Source: an uncultured bacterium
GTDB taxonomy: Bacteria > Cyanobacteriota > Vampirovibrionia > Gastranaerophilales > Gastranaerophilaceae
Direction: 5' to 3'
DNA: 64,000 nt
Assembly (NCBI GenBank): GCA_949285255.1
Contig: CASDXV010000001.1
Span: 30,296-94,295, forward strand
Numbering within the stretch: position 1 is the first letter of the stretch; each line of letters opens with the position of its first letter. Below the pieces are notes generated by a model. That model ran no database searches, was not told the DNA's origin, and was given only the letters and a program-made list of their open reading frames with translations. The translations under genes were made by a program, and so were the position numbers. Shown here one piece after another: positions 1 to 7,817 of the stretch.

Positions 1-394
1 TTGCATATCTTCTGCAAGGAAATGACATAATGTGCTCAGCGTACTGGGCATTTAGTTCCTCTGGAATAGGCTCAAAAGGAACGGCGTCGCTTATGGCGTC
101 AAGCGCTGCTTGATTATTTTGCTCGTATTTTGAAGACTGAAGAACTTTAATATCTTCTATTGAGCCGTCAGGCAGAGTTTTAAAAGAGATTTTTATTTCA
201 GTATCATCATGTTTAATTTTAGAATTTTTCCAGTTAGTTTGAACTTTTTCGCTACATTTTAGCTTATATTGATTGAGCGCCTCTTGATTTTCAACAGGAG
301 CAAAAGTACTGTCTTTTGGAGGATTAACTTCAAGAGAAAAAACAGGCATAATTGCAAATATTGTGATAGCCGCAAGTAAAGTTAATTTTTTCAT
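1..394 (-). CDS. Secreted protein with TonB C-terminal-like domain (C-terminus cut by window edge)
   Basis: The reading frame is open from the ATG at 394 to the window edge (131 codons) and is preceded by a strong AGGAGG at 7 nt. The N-terminus MKKLTLLAAITIFAIMPVFS is a typical signal peptide. The mature part has the hallmarks of a TonB C-terminal/TonB-box-partner fold: a Trp in VQTNWKN, then IKISFKTLPDGSIEDIKVL, then an NQAALDAI helix and an aromatic-proline tail (PFEPIP). Proteins of this kind act in the periplasm at the envelope, but no transmembrane anchor of a classical TonB is present, so a stand-alone periplasmic domain is more likely. It lies downstream of tRNA-Glu on the same strand but is separated from it by two terminators. 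Confidence 0.75.
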   Translation of the reverse strand, partial: MKKLTLLAAITIFAIMPVFSLEVNPPKDSTFAPVENQEALNQYKLKCSEKVQTNWKNSKIKHDDTEIKISFKTLPDGSIEDIKVLQSSKYEQNNQAALDAISDAVPFEPIPEELNAQYAEHIMSFPCRRYA

Positions 395-412
395 ACAATC
401 CTCCTAAATACT

Positions 413-437
413 TAAAAAAGCGGTCATAGCCGCTTTA
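413..437 (-). terminator. Intrinsic terminator, duplicated copy
   Basis: On the minus strand an AAGCGG/CCGCTT stem with a 6-nt loop is followed by a run of T. It is identical to the terminator at 515-539 and sits just upstream of the secreted-protein gene. Confidence 0.75.
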
Positions 438-514
438 TTAAATGGTACCCCCAAGGGAACTTTCTGAGCGACCGGCGAAGAAACGTCAGTTTTGACTCCG
501 ATTCGAATTCCAAT

Positions 515-539
515 TAAAAAAGCGGTCATAGCCGCTTTA
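515..539 (-). terminator. Intrinsic terminator of tRNA-Glu
   Basis: On the minus strand the stem AAGCGG/CCGCTT plus a T tract follows 6-7 nt after the CCA end of tRNA-Glu. Confidence 0.85.
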
Positions 540-544
540 TTAAA

Positions 545-620
545 TGGTACCCCCAAGGGAATTCGAATCCCTGTCTACACCGTGAAAGGGTGTTGTCCTA
601 GGCCTCTAGACGATGGGGGC
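545..620 (-). tRNA. tRNA-Glu (UUC)
   Basis: A 76-nt cloverleaf reads from G at 620 to the encoded CCA at 545-547. The anticodon stem ACACC/GGTGT encloses the loop CTTTCAC, giving anticodon UUC. The T arm is AGGGA-TTCGAAT-TCCCT. The acceptor stem GCCCCCA/TGGGGGT has a G1-U72 wobble, and the D-arm GTCTAGAGGCCTAGGAC is the cyanobacterial/plastid type. It starts only 7 nt after the stop of the hypothetical gene at 628-1239, so it may be processed from a shared transcript. Confidence 0.96.
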
Positions 621-627
621 ATAGAAC

Positions 628-1239
628 TTATTTTCTGTCATTGTAAACAAACAAGCCGATAATATCGTTTAGTTTGTTTAATTGTTTTTGGTAATTTGCA
701 CCTTGTTTTTCAAGGTTGCGAATATTTGCTTTATATTCTTGAATTGTATAGTTACAATCTTTAATTGAGCTGTTTAGACAATCTCTAACTCTTTGAGCGT
801 CTTGAAGAACGCTTTTCATAGGAATACCAAGAGCTTCAATTGTTTGACGAATAATCTGCGCACCTGTTTGTCTTGGTACACCTGTCGGAAGCTGGCTGAT
901 AAGTCTTTTTAGAACATTGATGTTGTTAGGCATTTCAAACTCTTCAGCAACATCGTCTTCCTCTGAGTTGATTGAAAGTTTTAAATCAGGTGTTTGCTCA
1001 ATTTCATCAACATCAACTGAAAAAACAGGGTTGTATTCTTCGTTAGACTTATCATTATCATCTTCATCTAAGTCAAAGGAATTATCAAAAGACTCATTTG
1101 TTTCTTGATAATCAATTGTATCAGATACACTATCTGCATCTATTTGTAATGTATCAAGATTATCTTCCGACATATCTTGTTGCTTTAATGCATCGGCAAT
1201 TTTCTTTCCCATGTTTTTAGGTAGATTATTGTTTTGCAA
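628..1239 (-). CDS. Acidic hypothetical protein with C-terminal coiled coil
   Basis: Not recognised. About 203 residues. The first half is strongly acidic (long Asp/Glu/Asn/Ser-rich stretch, roughly residues 25-100) and probably disordered. A middle segment around ISQLPTGVPRQTGAQIIRQT looks globular, and the C-terminal 50 residues form a heptad-like coiled coil (YKANIRNLEKQGANYQKQL). The only usable starts are TTG codons: the one at 1245 is 2 nt from GGAG, the one at 1239 is 8 nt away, so 1239 is preferred. There is no signal peptide or membrane segment, so it is probably cytoplasmic. tRNA-Glu follows at once on the same strand. Confidence 0.75.
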   Translation of the reverse strand: MQNNNLPKNMGKKIADALKQQDMSEDNLDTLQIDADSVSDTIDYQETNESFDNSFDLDEDDNDKSNEEYNPVFSVDVDEIEQTPDLKLSINSEEDDVAEEFEMPNNINVLKRLISQLPTGVPRQTGAQIIRQTIEALGIPMKSVLQDAQRVRDCLNSSIKDCNYTIQEYKANIRNLEKQGANYQKQLNKLNDIIGLFVYNDRK

Positions 1240-1345
1240 CTGCAACTCTCCTTTTCCTTAGTAATTAATTTTATTTTAAAGAAAAAATAAAATTATTTCA
1301 ACTAATTAATATATTCTCAAATAAATATTCCTTGTCAAGCAAAAT

Positions 1346-1657
1346 TGCGCAAGCCGTGTGTGAAATCTTGAGCTTTCGTTGAGAAAGCGAAAGATGAAAC
1401 CGTACGATGGCGACGTAGGATAATCGAGCGCAAAGGCGCGAGATACCCACAGGAGCTGCGCAAGCCGTGTGTGAAATCTTGAGCTTTCGTTGAGAAAGCG
1501 AAAGATGAAACCGTACGATGACGCAAGTCAAGCGAGCTTAGCGTAAGCTTAGCAAGCGAAGACGAGCGCTTGGGTGTGCGAAGCCCGAACGGGAAGGCGA
1601 AGAGCCTTGCCGACAGGGCGTAGCCGTACCAAATGCGCAAGCCGTGTGTGAAATCTT
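1346..1657. repeat. GC-rich repeat patch: two 64-bp units plus a truncated third
   Basis: The gene-free stretch 1240-1752 contains 1346-1409 and 1457-1520, which are essentially identical 64-nt units beginning TGCGCAAGCCGTGTGTGAAA, and a truncated copy at 1634-1657. The segments between the units are also GC-rich and dense in GCG/AGC words, unlike the AT-rich surroundings. The long minus-strand open frame through this patch translates to a repetitive peptide and looks spurious. Part of the patch (1521-1556) recurs at 24817-24852, so it belongs to a dispersed family. Confidence 0.85.
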
Positions 1658-1663
1658 TTAATA

Positions 1664-1696
1664 CATAAAATAAAAACCCCACATAAACTGCAGGGT
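1664..1696 (-). terminator. Terminator of the small gene at 1753-2010
   Basis: On the minus strand ACCCTGCA-GTTTA-TGTGGGGT forms an 8-bp stem with two G-U pairs, followed by TTTTATTTT. Confidence 0.6.
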
Positions 1697-1752
1697 CGTG
1701 TGTTGTTGTGCTTCGGGATTGTGTTGTTAGGTGTTGATAATGCTTATCCTCA

Positions 1753-2010
1753 TTATGCAATGAGATTTAATTTTGTTTTTTCAAGGCCTTTATCAATGCT
1801 TTCGCTTCTTTGTTTTACCGTAGAATTGAAATCAAACAGCGGAGAATTTTTTAATGTTCCGACAAAACCTGTGAACAAACCGCCTAAACCGCCTTGAACC
1901 ATATCATTGCTTTGAGCGGGAGCTTTAACAAGCTCGTTGCTTCTGTAACCAAAGCTTATGTTTCTATTTAGTGTACTATTTACATTATTTATTGCATTTA
2001 TAGCTAACAT
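1753..2010 (-). CDS. Small lineage-type hypothetical protein (85 aa)
   Basis: Not recognised. The Asn-rich N-terminus (MLAINAINNVNSTLNRNISF, then GYRSN) is followed by a Gly-rich GGLGGLFTGFVG segment and a charged helix. Support for a real gene: it starts with ATG, AGAGG lies about 14 nt upstream, a terminator follows it, and the base composition fits coding sequence rather than the neighbouring repeat. It has no signal peptide. It resembles in style the other small Asn/Ala-rich proteins at 24334 and 53927. Confidence 0.55.
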   Translation of the reverse strand: MLAINAINNVNSTLNRNISFGYRSNELVKAPAQSNDMVQGGLGGLFTGFVGTLKNSPLFDFNSTVKQRSESIDKGLEKTKLNLIA

Positions 2011-2447
2011 TTTTCTTTTCTTTAACCTCTTGTTTTTTTGTTTTTAGTGTTTGTCTAACACTTTATCTTTATACTCACATTATGTACCTAAAAAATTCAT
2101 TTGTCAACCCCTGTGTTAAAATTTTTTATTTTCAAATATAGCAAGGGTTTTAGGCATATTTTTAAGACCTTTATAAAATATTAATGTATAAAATTGTCTA
2201 ATGTACACTTATTTTTTACTGTGGCATGCCTCAAAAAAATACTACCCGCATGTACTATTGCGAAGTTAACATAAGTATTGTTATATATAATTAATCTTTT
2301 TCATACTTCCAGCTATTCTTAATTCCAGACAGTTTGGGGCTTATGCCCCATTTTTTTTATTGTAAAAATACAAAAAAATCATACTTTAAAAATTCAATAT
2401 ATTTTTAAGATAAAAATATAAAATGTAATTTTTACAATTGTTCTGTT
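2011..2447. other. AT-rich intergenic region with an orphan terminator
   Basis: No coding frame is convincing here. The left part must hold the promoter of the minus-strand gene ending at 2010. The right part ends in a plus-strand terminator with no gene upstream of it on that strand, so a small RNA around 2150-2350 is possible. No known RNA family was recognised. Confidence 0.5.
2335..2358 (+). terminator. Orphan intrinsic terminator
   Basis: TGGGGC-TTAT-GCCCCA followed by eight T residues. No plus-strand gene precedes it within the window. Confidence 0.8.
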
Positions 2448-2477
2448 TTGTGAAGAGTTTGTACAGTGTGTTATAAT
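2448..2477 (+). promoter_or_regulatory. Sigma-70-type promoter of fliI (leaderless)
   Basis: TTGTGA (2448-2453), 18-bp spacer, TATAAT (2472-2477). The ATG at 2485 lies 7 nt after the -10, so transcription should begin at or beside the start codon. No Shine-Dalgarno is present. Confidence 0.65.
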
Positions 2478-2484
2478 TTATTTA

Positions 2485-3831
2485 ATGGATGAGAATTTAG
2501 AACTAAAATTACATAACATAAAAACAAAAGCTATAAACACGCTTGAAAACACTCAGCTCTACGGCTTCAAAGGTGCGGTATCAAAGCTTTTGGGTCTGAC
2601 TGTTGAGGTTAAATTGCCGGGGCTTAAAATTGGCGACTTATGCTACATTCAAACCTACACGGGAGAAAAAAAAGCCGCCGAAGTTGTAGCATTTAAGGGT
2701 GATACGGCTCAATTATTGCTCCTATATGACGGAGAAGGCATAGGACAGGGCAGCCTTGTTAAAACAACGGGCGGGCCTATTATGTTTCCTGTGGGAGATT
2801 TTTTATTAGGCAGGCTGGTTAATCCGCTTGGAGAGCCGCTTGACGGGCGTCCGCTTGATTTAACAGATGCTCAATATATGAACATAAACGGCACTATTCC
2901 TGATGCTTTTCATCGCCCTATTATTAAAAATTCAATATCAACAGGTATAAGGGTAATTGACTCACTTCTTACAATGGGTCAAGGGCAGCGTATGGGGCTT
3001 TTTGCAGGCTCGGGGGTGGGAAAATCCACTATGCTTGGTATGATAGCAAGAAACTCTGAAGCCGATATAAATGTCATGGCGCTAATTGGAGAACGCGGCA
3101 GAGAGGTAAAAGAATTTATTGAAAACTCGCTTGGCCCTGAGGGCATGAAGCGCTCGGTTATTGTCTGCTCGACGGGCGACCAGCCCCCTCTTATCAGACA
3201 AAAAGCTCTTCTTGCGGCGACTACTGTGTGTGAGTATTTTAGAGACCAGGGTAAAAAAGTATTTTTAATGACAGATACCGTAACTCGTTGCGCTATGGCG
3301 GGGCGTGAAGTCGGTCTTTCAATAGGTGAACCGCCTACTATGAAAGGCTATCCGCCTTCTATATTTTCTTGGCTGCAGCGTGCGCTTGAGCGTACCGGAA
3401 ACTCTGAAAAAGGTTCAATAACAGCTCTTTACACCGTGCTTATGGAGGGAGATGACATAACAGACCCAATTGTAGATACTGTAAGGGGTATTGTTGACGG
3501 ACACATTTTCCTATCACGTAAAGTTGCAGAGATGAACCATTATCCTGCTATTGACCCTCTTGGTTCAATTTCCAGGTTATTTACGGAAATTACCGATAAA
3601 GAACATCAGGAAGCCGCGCAAAAAATGCGCCGCCTGCTTGCAATGTATCGAGAAAATAAAGACCTTATTGACGTTGGTATGTATCAGGCAGGCTCTAACC
3701 CAAAACTTGATATTGCAATTGAGCTGATGCCCCAGATAAACGCTTTCTTGCAGCAAAAAGTCTCTGACACGGTCAGCATGGCAACTACCATAAAAACTCT
3801 TAAAGATATGATGCGAGGGGTAGAAGTTTAA
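2485..3831 (+). CDS. fliI: Flagellar/type III export ATPase FliI
   Basis: 448 residues, normal for FliI/YscN. This hexameric ATPase powers substrate unfolding at the base of the flagellar export apparatus. The N-terminal beta-barrel is followed by the nucleotide-binding core with Walker A GSGVGKST near residue 175, GERGREVKEF near 203-212, and Walker B VFLMTDTVTR near 260. The PPSIFSWLQRALERTG stretch is typical of this family. It stands alone: no fliH, fliJ or flhA is adjacent, while fliM/fliN lie about 18 kb away, so flagellar genes are scattered. Its stop overlaps the convergent small gene by 4 nt. Confidence 0.93.
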   Translation: MDENLELKLHNIKTKAINTLENTQLYGFKGAVSKLLGLTVEVKLPGLKIGDLCYIQTYTGEKKAAEVVAFKGDTAQLLLLYDGEGIGQGSLVKTTGGPIMFPVGDFLLGRLVNPLGEPLDGRPLDLTDAQYMNINGTIPDAFHRPIIKNSISTGIRVIDSLLTMGQGQRMGLFAGSGVGKSTMLGMIARNSEADINVMALIGERGREVKEFIENSLGPEGMKRSVIVCSTGDQPPLIRQKALLAATTVCEYFRDQGKKVFLMTDTVTRCAMAGREVGLSIGEPPTMKGYPPSIFSWLQRALERTGNSEKGSITALYTVLMEGDDITDPIVDTVRGIVDGHIFLSRKVAEMNHYPAIDPLGSISRLFTEITDKEHQEAAQKMRRLLAMYRENKDLIDVGMYQAGSNPKLDIAIELMPQINAFLQQKVSDTVSMATTIKTLKDMMRGVEV

Positions 3832-4088
3832 GCTTCGCTTGTCTTAAAGTAATCGCAGATAAGTTTCTTTTTAGAGTGAATTCTTAAAAGCCTTTTGATT
3901 TTTTCTTTGATAGAGGGCTTATGGCAGATTTTATTGTACTTTTGCATAAGCACAGCTTTTTTAATCAAAGTTTTATTATAAACCCTCTCTAAATTAGTAT
4001 TTTCAGATATTTGGGGTTCTAATTCTTTTAATTTTTTCTTACAGTTAATAATCTCAACCTTTAGGGCTTCTAGTTTTTTCTTGTCCAT
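3828..4088 (-). CDS. Small Lys-rich coiled-coil hypothetical protein (86 aa)
   Basis: Not recognised. The first half is a charged helix (LEALKVEIINCKKKLKELEP) likely to form a coiled coil, and the second half is basic with conserved-looking aromatic residues near the end. AAGG lies about 6 nt upstream of the ATG at 4088. It converges on fliI with a 4-nt overlap. Its position beside fliI suggests an export-related helper such as FliJ, but no residue supports that specifically. Confidence 0.55.
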   Translation of the reverse strand: MDKKKLEALKVEIINCKKKLKELEPQISENTNLERVYNKTLIKKAVLMQKYNKICHKPSIKEKIKRLLRIHSKKKLICDYFKTSEA

Positions 4089-4197
4089 ATAAACCTTAAT
4101 AACGGGGAATTACGGAAATATATTACAACATATTTTCTCTTAAAAGTTCCTCTAAAGAATGGAAAAAGTTTTGTTGCACAACAAGTATAATGATTAT

Positions 4198-6444
4198 ATG
4201 AAAAAGCGCACAATTGCATATCTTCAAACACACTGGGACAGAGAGTGGTACAGAGAAAAAGAAGAGTTCAACCTGAGGCTTCTTGAGGTTTTTGACGAAG
4301 TTGTAGAAGAACTAAAGAAAAACAACGCTCCCTGTTTTTATTTTGACGGGCAAACAAGCGCTATTATTGACTATTTAAAATTCAGAGAAGAAAAACTCAC
4401 TGACATTAAAAAACTCATTAAAGACAAAAAACTCTGCATCGGGCCTTTTTTTGTAAGTGCTGACGCTTTTTTGGTGAATTTAAGATGTCTTATAAAAAAT
4501 CTTGAAAAAGGTATAGAATACTCAAAAAACCTTGGCTGCAGCGACTTTATAGGATATTTACCCGATATTTTCGGACATTCAAGAGGAGTTTTTGAAGTTT
4601 TAAAAAAATTCAACATCAAAAACTCTCTCATCTGGCGCGCAACAGGCAGCATAAAAAATGAAATGAACCTAAGAGGGGTACATACTGCAAGATTGAGCGA
4701 GGGGTATTTTATAGACATATTGCACCAAAATTTGCCTGATGATGTTCTTGCTCAAAAGCTTGAAGAAATTTTAGATAAAATTGCAAAAAATTCTTCCGAC
4801 ACGCTTATTTTACCCCTTGGCGGCGACCATTTGGGAATTATAAAAAACGCATCTGAAAAAATTAAAAATATAAATAAATACTTAAAAAAATATGAAATAG
4901 AACTCTCGAGCCCTTTTAAATATTTTAATGAAGTAAGTTTTAAAGGTGCTAAAAGCTACAGCGGAGAGTTTTTAGACAATTCTGACAGTAATATTTTAGG
5001 CGGGGTGTTTTCATCAAGAATTTATCAAAAAGTGCAAAACTCAAAGCTTATGCATAAAATTTCACGCATAATTGAGCCTATGAATTTCTTTCTTAATCTG
5101 AATTATGACAAAAACATAAACTACGCTTACGAACTTATTTTAAAAAACCATGCCCATGATTCAATTTATGGCTGCTCAACGGATAAAGTGCACAAAAATG
5201 TTGATATGCGTTTTGAAAAAGCAGATGAAATACTATCAGGACTTGAAAAAAGATTTATAAGAGATTTTCATAAAAACACTAAAAAGCCAGATAAACTGGG
5301 TGTTTTTAACCTGTCGGGATACAAAAACACAGGTGTTGTAAAATTTATAAGTGAACATAAATTTAAAAACGCTCAGATAATCTCAAAAACTAAGGGTTTT
5401 AGCGACTCAAAACTCTATGACATAAGGCAGGTGCCCGTAACAGAGGATATTTTAACTCTTTATGAACAAATAGCCCAAGTTGAGCCGCAGCAAGGATTTA
5501 GCTACAAAACTCACAACATTAAAAAACCTCAAAAGAAAGTTTTTCTAAAAGAAAACTCTATTGAAAATCCCTATTTAAAGTTGACTTTTAAAGATAGAAA
5601 AATAAATATTGAAGATAAAATTTCAAAAAAAGTTTATAAAAATTTCCTTAAAATAACAGACACCAAAGACCACGGCGACAGCTACAACTACGCTCCCGCA
5701 TCATTAGAGAGCGTTATTGAACCCATAAAATCAAAAGTTGTACAAAATGGCGATATACAAGGTATATTAAGGATTTATTACAAAAATCTTGAACTTGATG
5801 TGATTTTAAACAATGAGAGCAGATTTTTTGAATTTTGTGCAAATATAAACAACAAAACCAAAAATCACAAGCTGCAAGCGGTCTTTAAGCTTGATGATTT
5901 AATCTTTGAAACATTTGCACAGGATAATTTAGGGGTCATAAAAAGAGATTGTGACCCGCATTATTCACTTTATAAAAACCAGCCTGCAAAGCGTCCAAAT
6001 GAACTTAAGACAAATTCTTTCCCTATGTTAAACTTTGTGCACGCACAAGGTGTAAGTGTAATGGGAGAAGGCATAAACGAGTATGAAATATATAAAAAAG
6101 AGCTTAGAATTGCACTTTTAAGGGCTACAGGAATTTTATCCAATCCAAAATGCGCCTCTCGCTCTATTCCTGCGGGGCCTCCTTTAATAACTGAAGATTT
6201 ACAATGCTTAGGATGTCACAAAATCCGCTTTGGACTTTATTTTACAGATAGTGTTTATAAAACTTACCAATGTTTAGATGAATTTTTAGGCACAAGTGTT
6301 TCTTTTGTACAAGATTGTAAAATTGAAGAAAAAACTTTTATGAAAATAAAGGAAAATCAAATATTCTATGGAATAAATGATAATAAAGAAGCAATTTTGT
6401 ACGACATTAAAAAAGATAAACTCGATTTTATCAAACTTACCTAG
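4198..6444 (+). CDS. GH38-family alpha-mannosidase
   Basis: A retaining alpha-mannosidase of glycoside hydrolase family 38, acting on terminal alpha-mannosyl residues. Diagnostic motifs: the zinc/substrate HWDREWY near residue 12, the nucleophile Asp in YLPDIFGHS near residue 123, and NHAHDSIYGCSTD near 320. The C-terminal half matches the large beta-sandwich region. There is no signal peptide, so it acts in the cytoplasm on imported oligosaccharides. An in-frame ATG exists at 4159, but the ATG at 4198 is preferred: TATAAT (4186-4191) ends 6 nt before it and the protein then begins right before the catalytic motif. On that start it has 748 residues. No sugar transporter is adjacent. Confidence 0.88.
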   Translation: MKKRTIAYLQTHWDREWYREKEEFNLRLLEVFDEVVEELKKNNAPCFYFDGQTSAIIDYLKFREEKLTDIKKLIKDKKLCIGPFFVSADAFLVNLRCLIKNLEKGIEYSKNLGCSDFIGYLPDIFGHSRGVFEVLKKFNIKNSLIWRATGSIKNEMNLRGVHTARLSEGYFIDILHQNLPDDVLAQKLEEILDKIAKNSSDTLILPLGGDHLGIIKNASEKIKNINKYLKKYEIELSSPFKYFNEVSFKGAKSYSGEFLDNSDSNILGGVFSSRIYQKVQNSKLMHKISRIIEPMNFFLNLNYDKNINYAYELILKNHAHDSIYGCSTDKVHKNVDMRFEKADEILSGLEKRFIRDFHKNTKKPDKLGVFNLSGYKNTGVVKFISEHKFKNAQIISKTKGFSDSKLYDIRQVPVTEDILTLYEQIAQVEPQQGFSYKTHNIKKPQKKVFLKENSIENPYLKLTFKDRKINIEDKISKKVYKNFLKITDTKDHGDSYNYAPASLESVIEPIKSKVVQNGDIQGILRIYYKNLELDVILNNESRFFEFCANINNKTKNHKLQAVFKLDDLIFETFAQDNLGVIKRDCDPHYSLYKNQPAKRPNELKTNSFPMLNFVHAQGVSVMGEGINEYEIYKKELRIALLRATGILSNPKCASRSIPAGPPLITEDLQCLGCHKIRFGLYFTDSVYKTYQCLDEFLGTSVSFVQDCKIEEKTFMKIKENQIFYGINDNKEAILYDIKKDKLDFIKLT

Positions 6445-6512
6445 CCTTTAAAACTTGCAAAGAGTTTAAAAATTTAATAATATTATAATATTCACAAGAA
6501 ATTTAGGTAAAA

Positions 6513-7814
6513 ATGTCTAAAGGTTACAGTGCAAAATGGATAATAGCTTCTGATGGCAATCTTTATGAAGATTGCACTCTTGTTGTGGATGAAGGCAAAG
6601 TTGAGGGCATAGTAAAAACCTCAGAACTCAACAAAGACGAGTGCAAAAACGTAAAAGACTACGGCAGGTGCGTTATTACCCCGGGGTTTGTAAATTTGCA
6701 CAACCATCTTCAATATACTGATATAAACATTAAACAAAACGGCATTAAATACGCATTTAAAAAGGCATATACCCAACTTAAAAAGCAGTATTTTATAGGA
6801 GGTATGAAAAAAACCTCTTTTGTATGGAAACTGGCAGACCTTTTAAGCAAGTATTTTTGCCTAAGTTCGGATAATAAACTCGCCTCTTTTAAAAAAGGGC
6901 TTGAACTGTCACTTTTAAACGGCACAACCTGCGTTGCTCAATTATCTAAAGAAAGCAAGTATTTTAAAGTCTTAAATGACCTGCCCATAAAAACCTATCT
7001 TTTCTTTGAGCTTTTCTCAGACTCTGCTGAGAGCAGCAAAGAAGAATTCAGGTCTATTCAGAAAAAAATTGATAAACTGATAAAACAAAAATCCGAAAAC
7101 ACTTTTGTGGGTGTTGCTCCTCACAGTGTTTGCTCGGTGCACAAAAGATTATTTAAAATTCTTGTTAAATATTGCAGAAAAAATAATATCTTAATGACAA
7201 TAAGAATATCTGAAAGCCAAGAAGAAAAAGACTGGCTTAAATACGGTTTTTCAGATATTGATTTGTTAAACGAACTAACGGGACAAAAGAAATTTGACCC
7301 TATATATAAAGGTGTAACATCTGTTCAATACCTTGCTCAAATGGATGTTATAAATAAAAGACTTATTGCAAGTTACGGCAACTATCTAAACGATGATGAC
7401 CTTGAAATTTTAAAAGAAAATAAAGTTGCACTTGCATATTGTCCAAGAGTTAGCAAAAATCTTCACAATAAAATGCTTGATTTTGACAAGGTGCTTGAAT
7501 TTTTCCCAAACAGGTTTGGTTTTGGCACAAATTCTCTTGCGTTTGATGAAGATATGAGCCTTTTAAATGAACTTAGATATGTAAATAACGGCAGATTAGA
7601 CGCACTTGAAGCTATTAGGTATCTTACGATAGTGCCAGCTAAAATTTTAAGATTAGATAATATTATAGGAAGCCTTGAAGTAGGCAAAGACGCTGATTTT
7701 AATATTTTTGAACTTAATGAAAACGAAGACTATAAAAACGTCTTAGACAAATCTCGTCCTGATTTTGTCTATATTAAAGGACACAGAAAAGTTCACAAGG
7801 GTGAATTAAGATAA
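6513..7814 (+). CDS. Amidohydrolase-fold protein, Atz/Trz deaminase-like, with substituted metal ligands
   Basis: 433 residues with the layout of the Atz/Trz branch (MTA/SAH and aminofutalosine deaminases): an N-terminal beta-sandwich strand set, VITPGFVNLHNHL with H63-N-H65, APHSV at H204, and a C-terminal AIRYLTIVPAKILRL...GKDADF tail. Three positions expected to be catalytic differ. The IHxxE motif reads IRISE (R231, E234 kept), the AHG-type histidine reads SYG (Y288), and GTDS reads GTNS (N340). The fold assignment is firm; deaminase activity is doubtful. TATAAT at 6484-6489 gives a short leader. It follows the mannosidase by 68 nt. Confidence 0.8.
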   Translation: MSKGYSAKWIIASDGNLYEDCTLVVDEGKVEGIVKTSELNKDECKNVKDYGRCVITPGFVNLHNHLQYTDINIKQNGIKYAFKKAYTQLKKQYFIGGMKKTSFVWKLADLLSKYFCLSSDNKLASFKKGLELSLLNGTTCVAQLSKESKYFKVLNDLPIKTYLFFELFSDSAESSKEEFRSIQKKIDKLIKQKSENTFVGVAPHSVCSVHKRLFKILVKYCRKNNILMTIRISESQEEKDWLKYGFSDIDLLNELTGQKKFDPIYKGVTSVQYLAQMDVINKRLIASYGNYLNDDDLEILKENKVALAYCPRVSKNLHNKMLDFDKVLEFFPNRFGFGTNSLAFDEDMSLLNELRYVNNGRLDALEAIRYLTIVPAKILRLDNIIGSLEVGKDADFNIFELNENEDYKNVLDKSRPDFVYIKGHRKVHKGELR

Positions 7815-7817
7815 AAC

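Larger units (their letters stand above)
412..561. repeat. 48-bp direct repeat carrying the tRNA-Glu 3' end and terminator
   Basis: Positions 412-459 are identical to 514-561 (offset 102). Each copy holds the last 17 nt of tRNA-Glu including CCA, followed by the same terminator hairpin. Only the 514-561 copy belongs to the intact tRNA; the other is joined to an unrelated 54-nt segment (460-513). The arrangement resembles the att repeat left when an element integrates into a tRNA 3' end, or a simple local duplication. Confidence 0.85.

Noticed and set aside
412..513. A second tRNA gene
   Set aside because: Only the last 17 nt match tRNA-Glu; no cloverleaf can be drawn from the preceding bases.
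1346..1657. CRISPR array
   Set aside because: Only three copies, the unit is too long (64 bp), spacers differ in length and no cas gene is near.
1298..1760. Long minus-strand open frames through the repeat patch
   Set aside because: The translations consist of the 64-bp unit read repeatedly, with no start site and a composition unlike other proteins.
4159..4197. N-terminal extension of the GH38 enzyme
   Set aside because: No Shine-Dalgarno, and the extension contains the -10 hexamer of the preferred downstream start.
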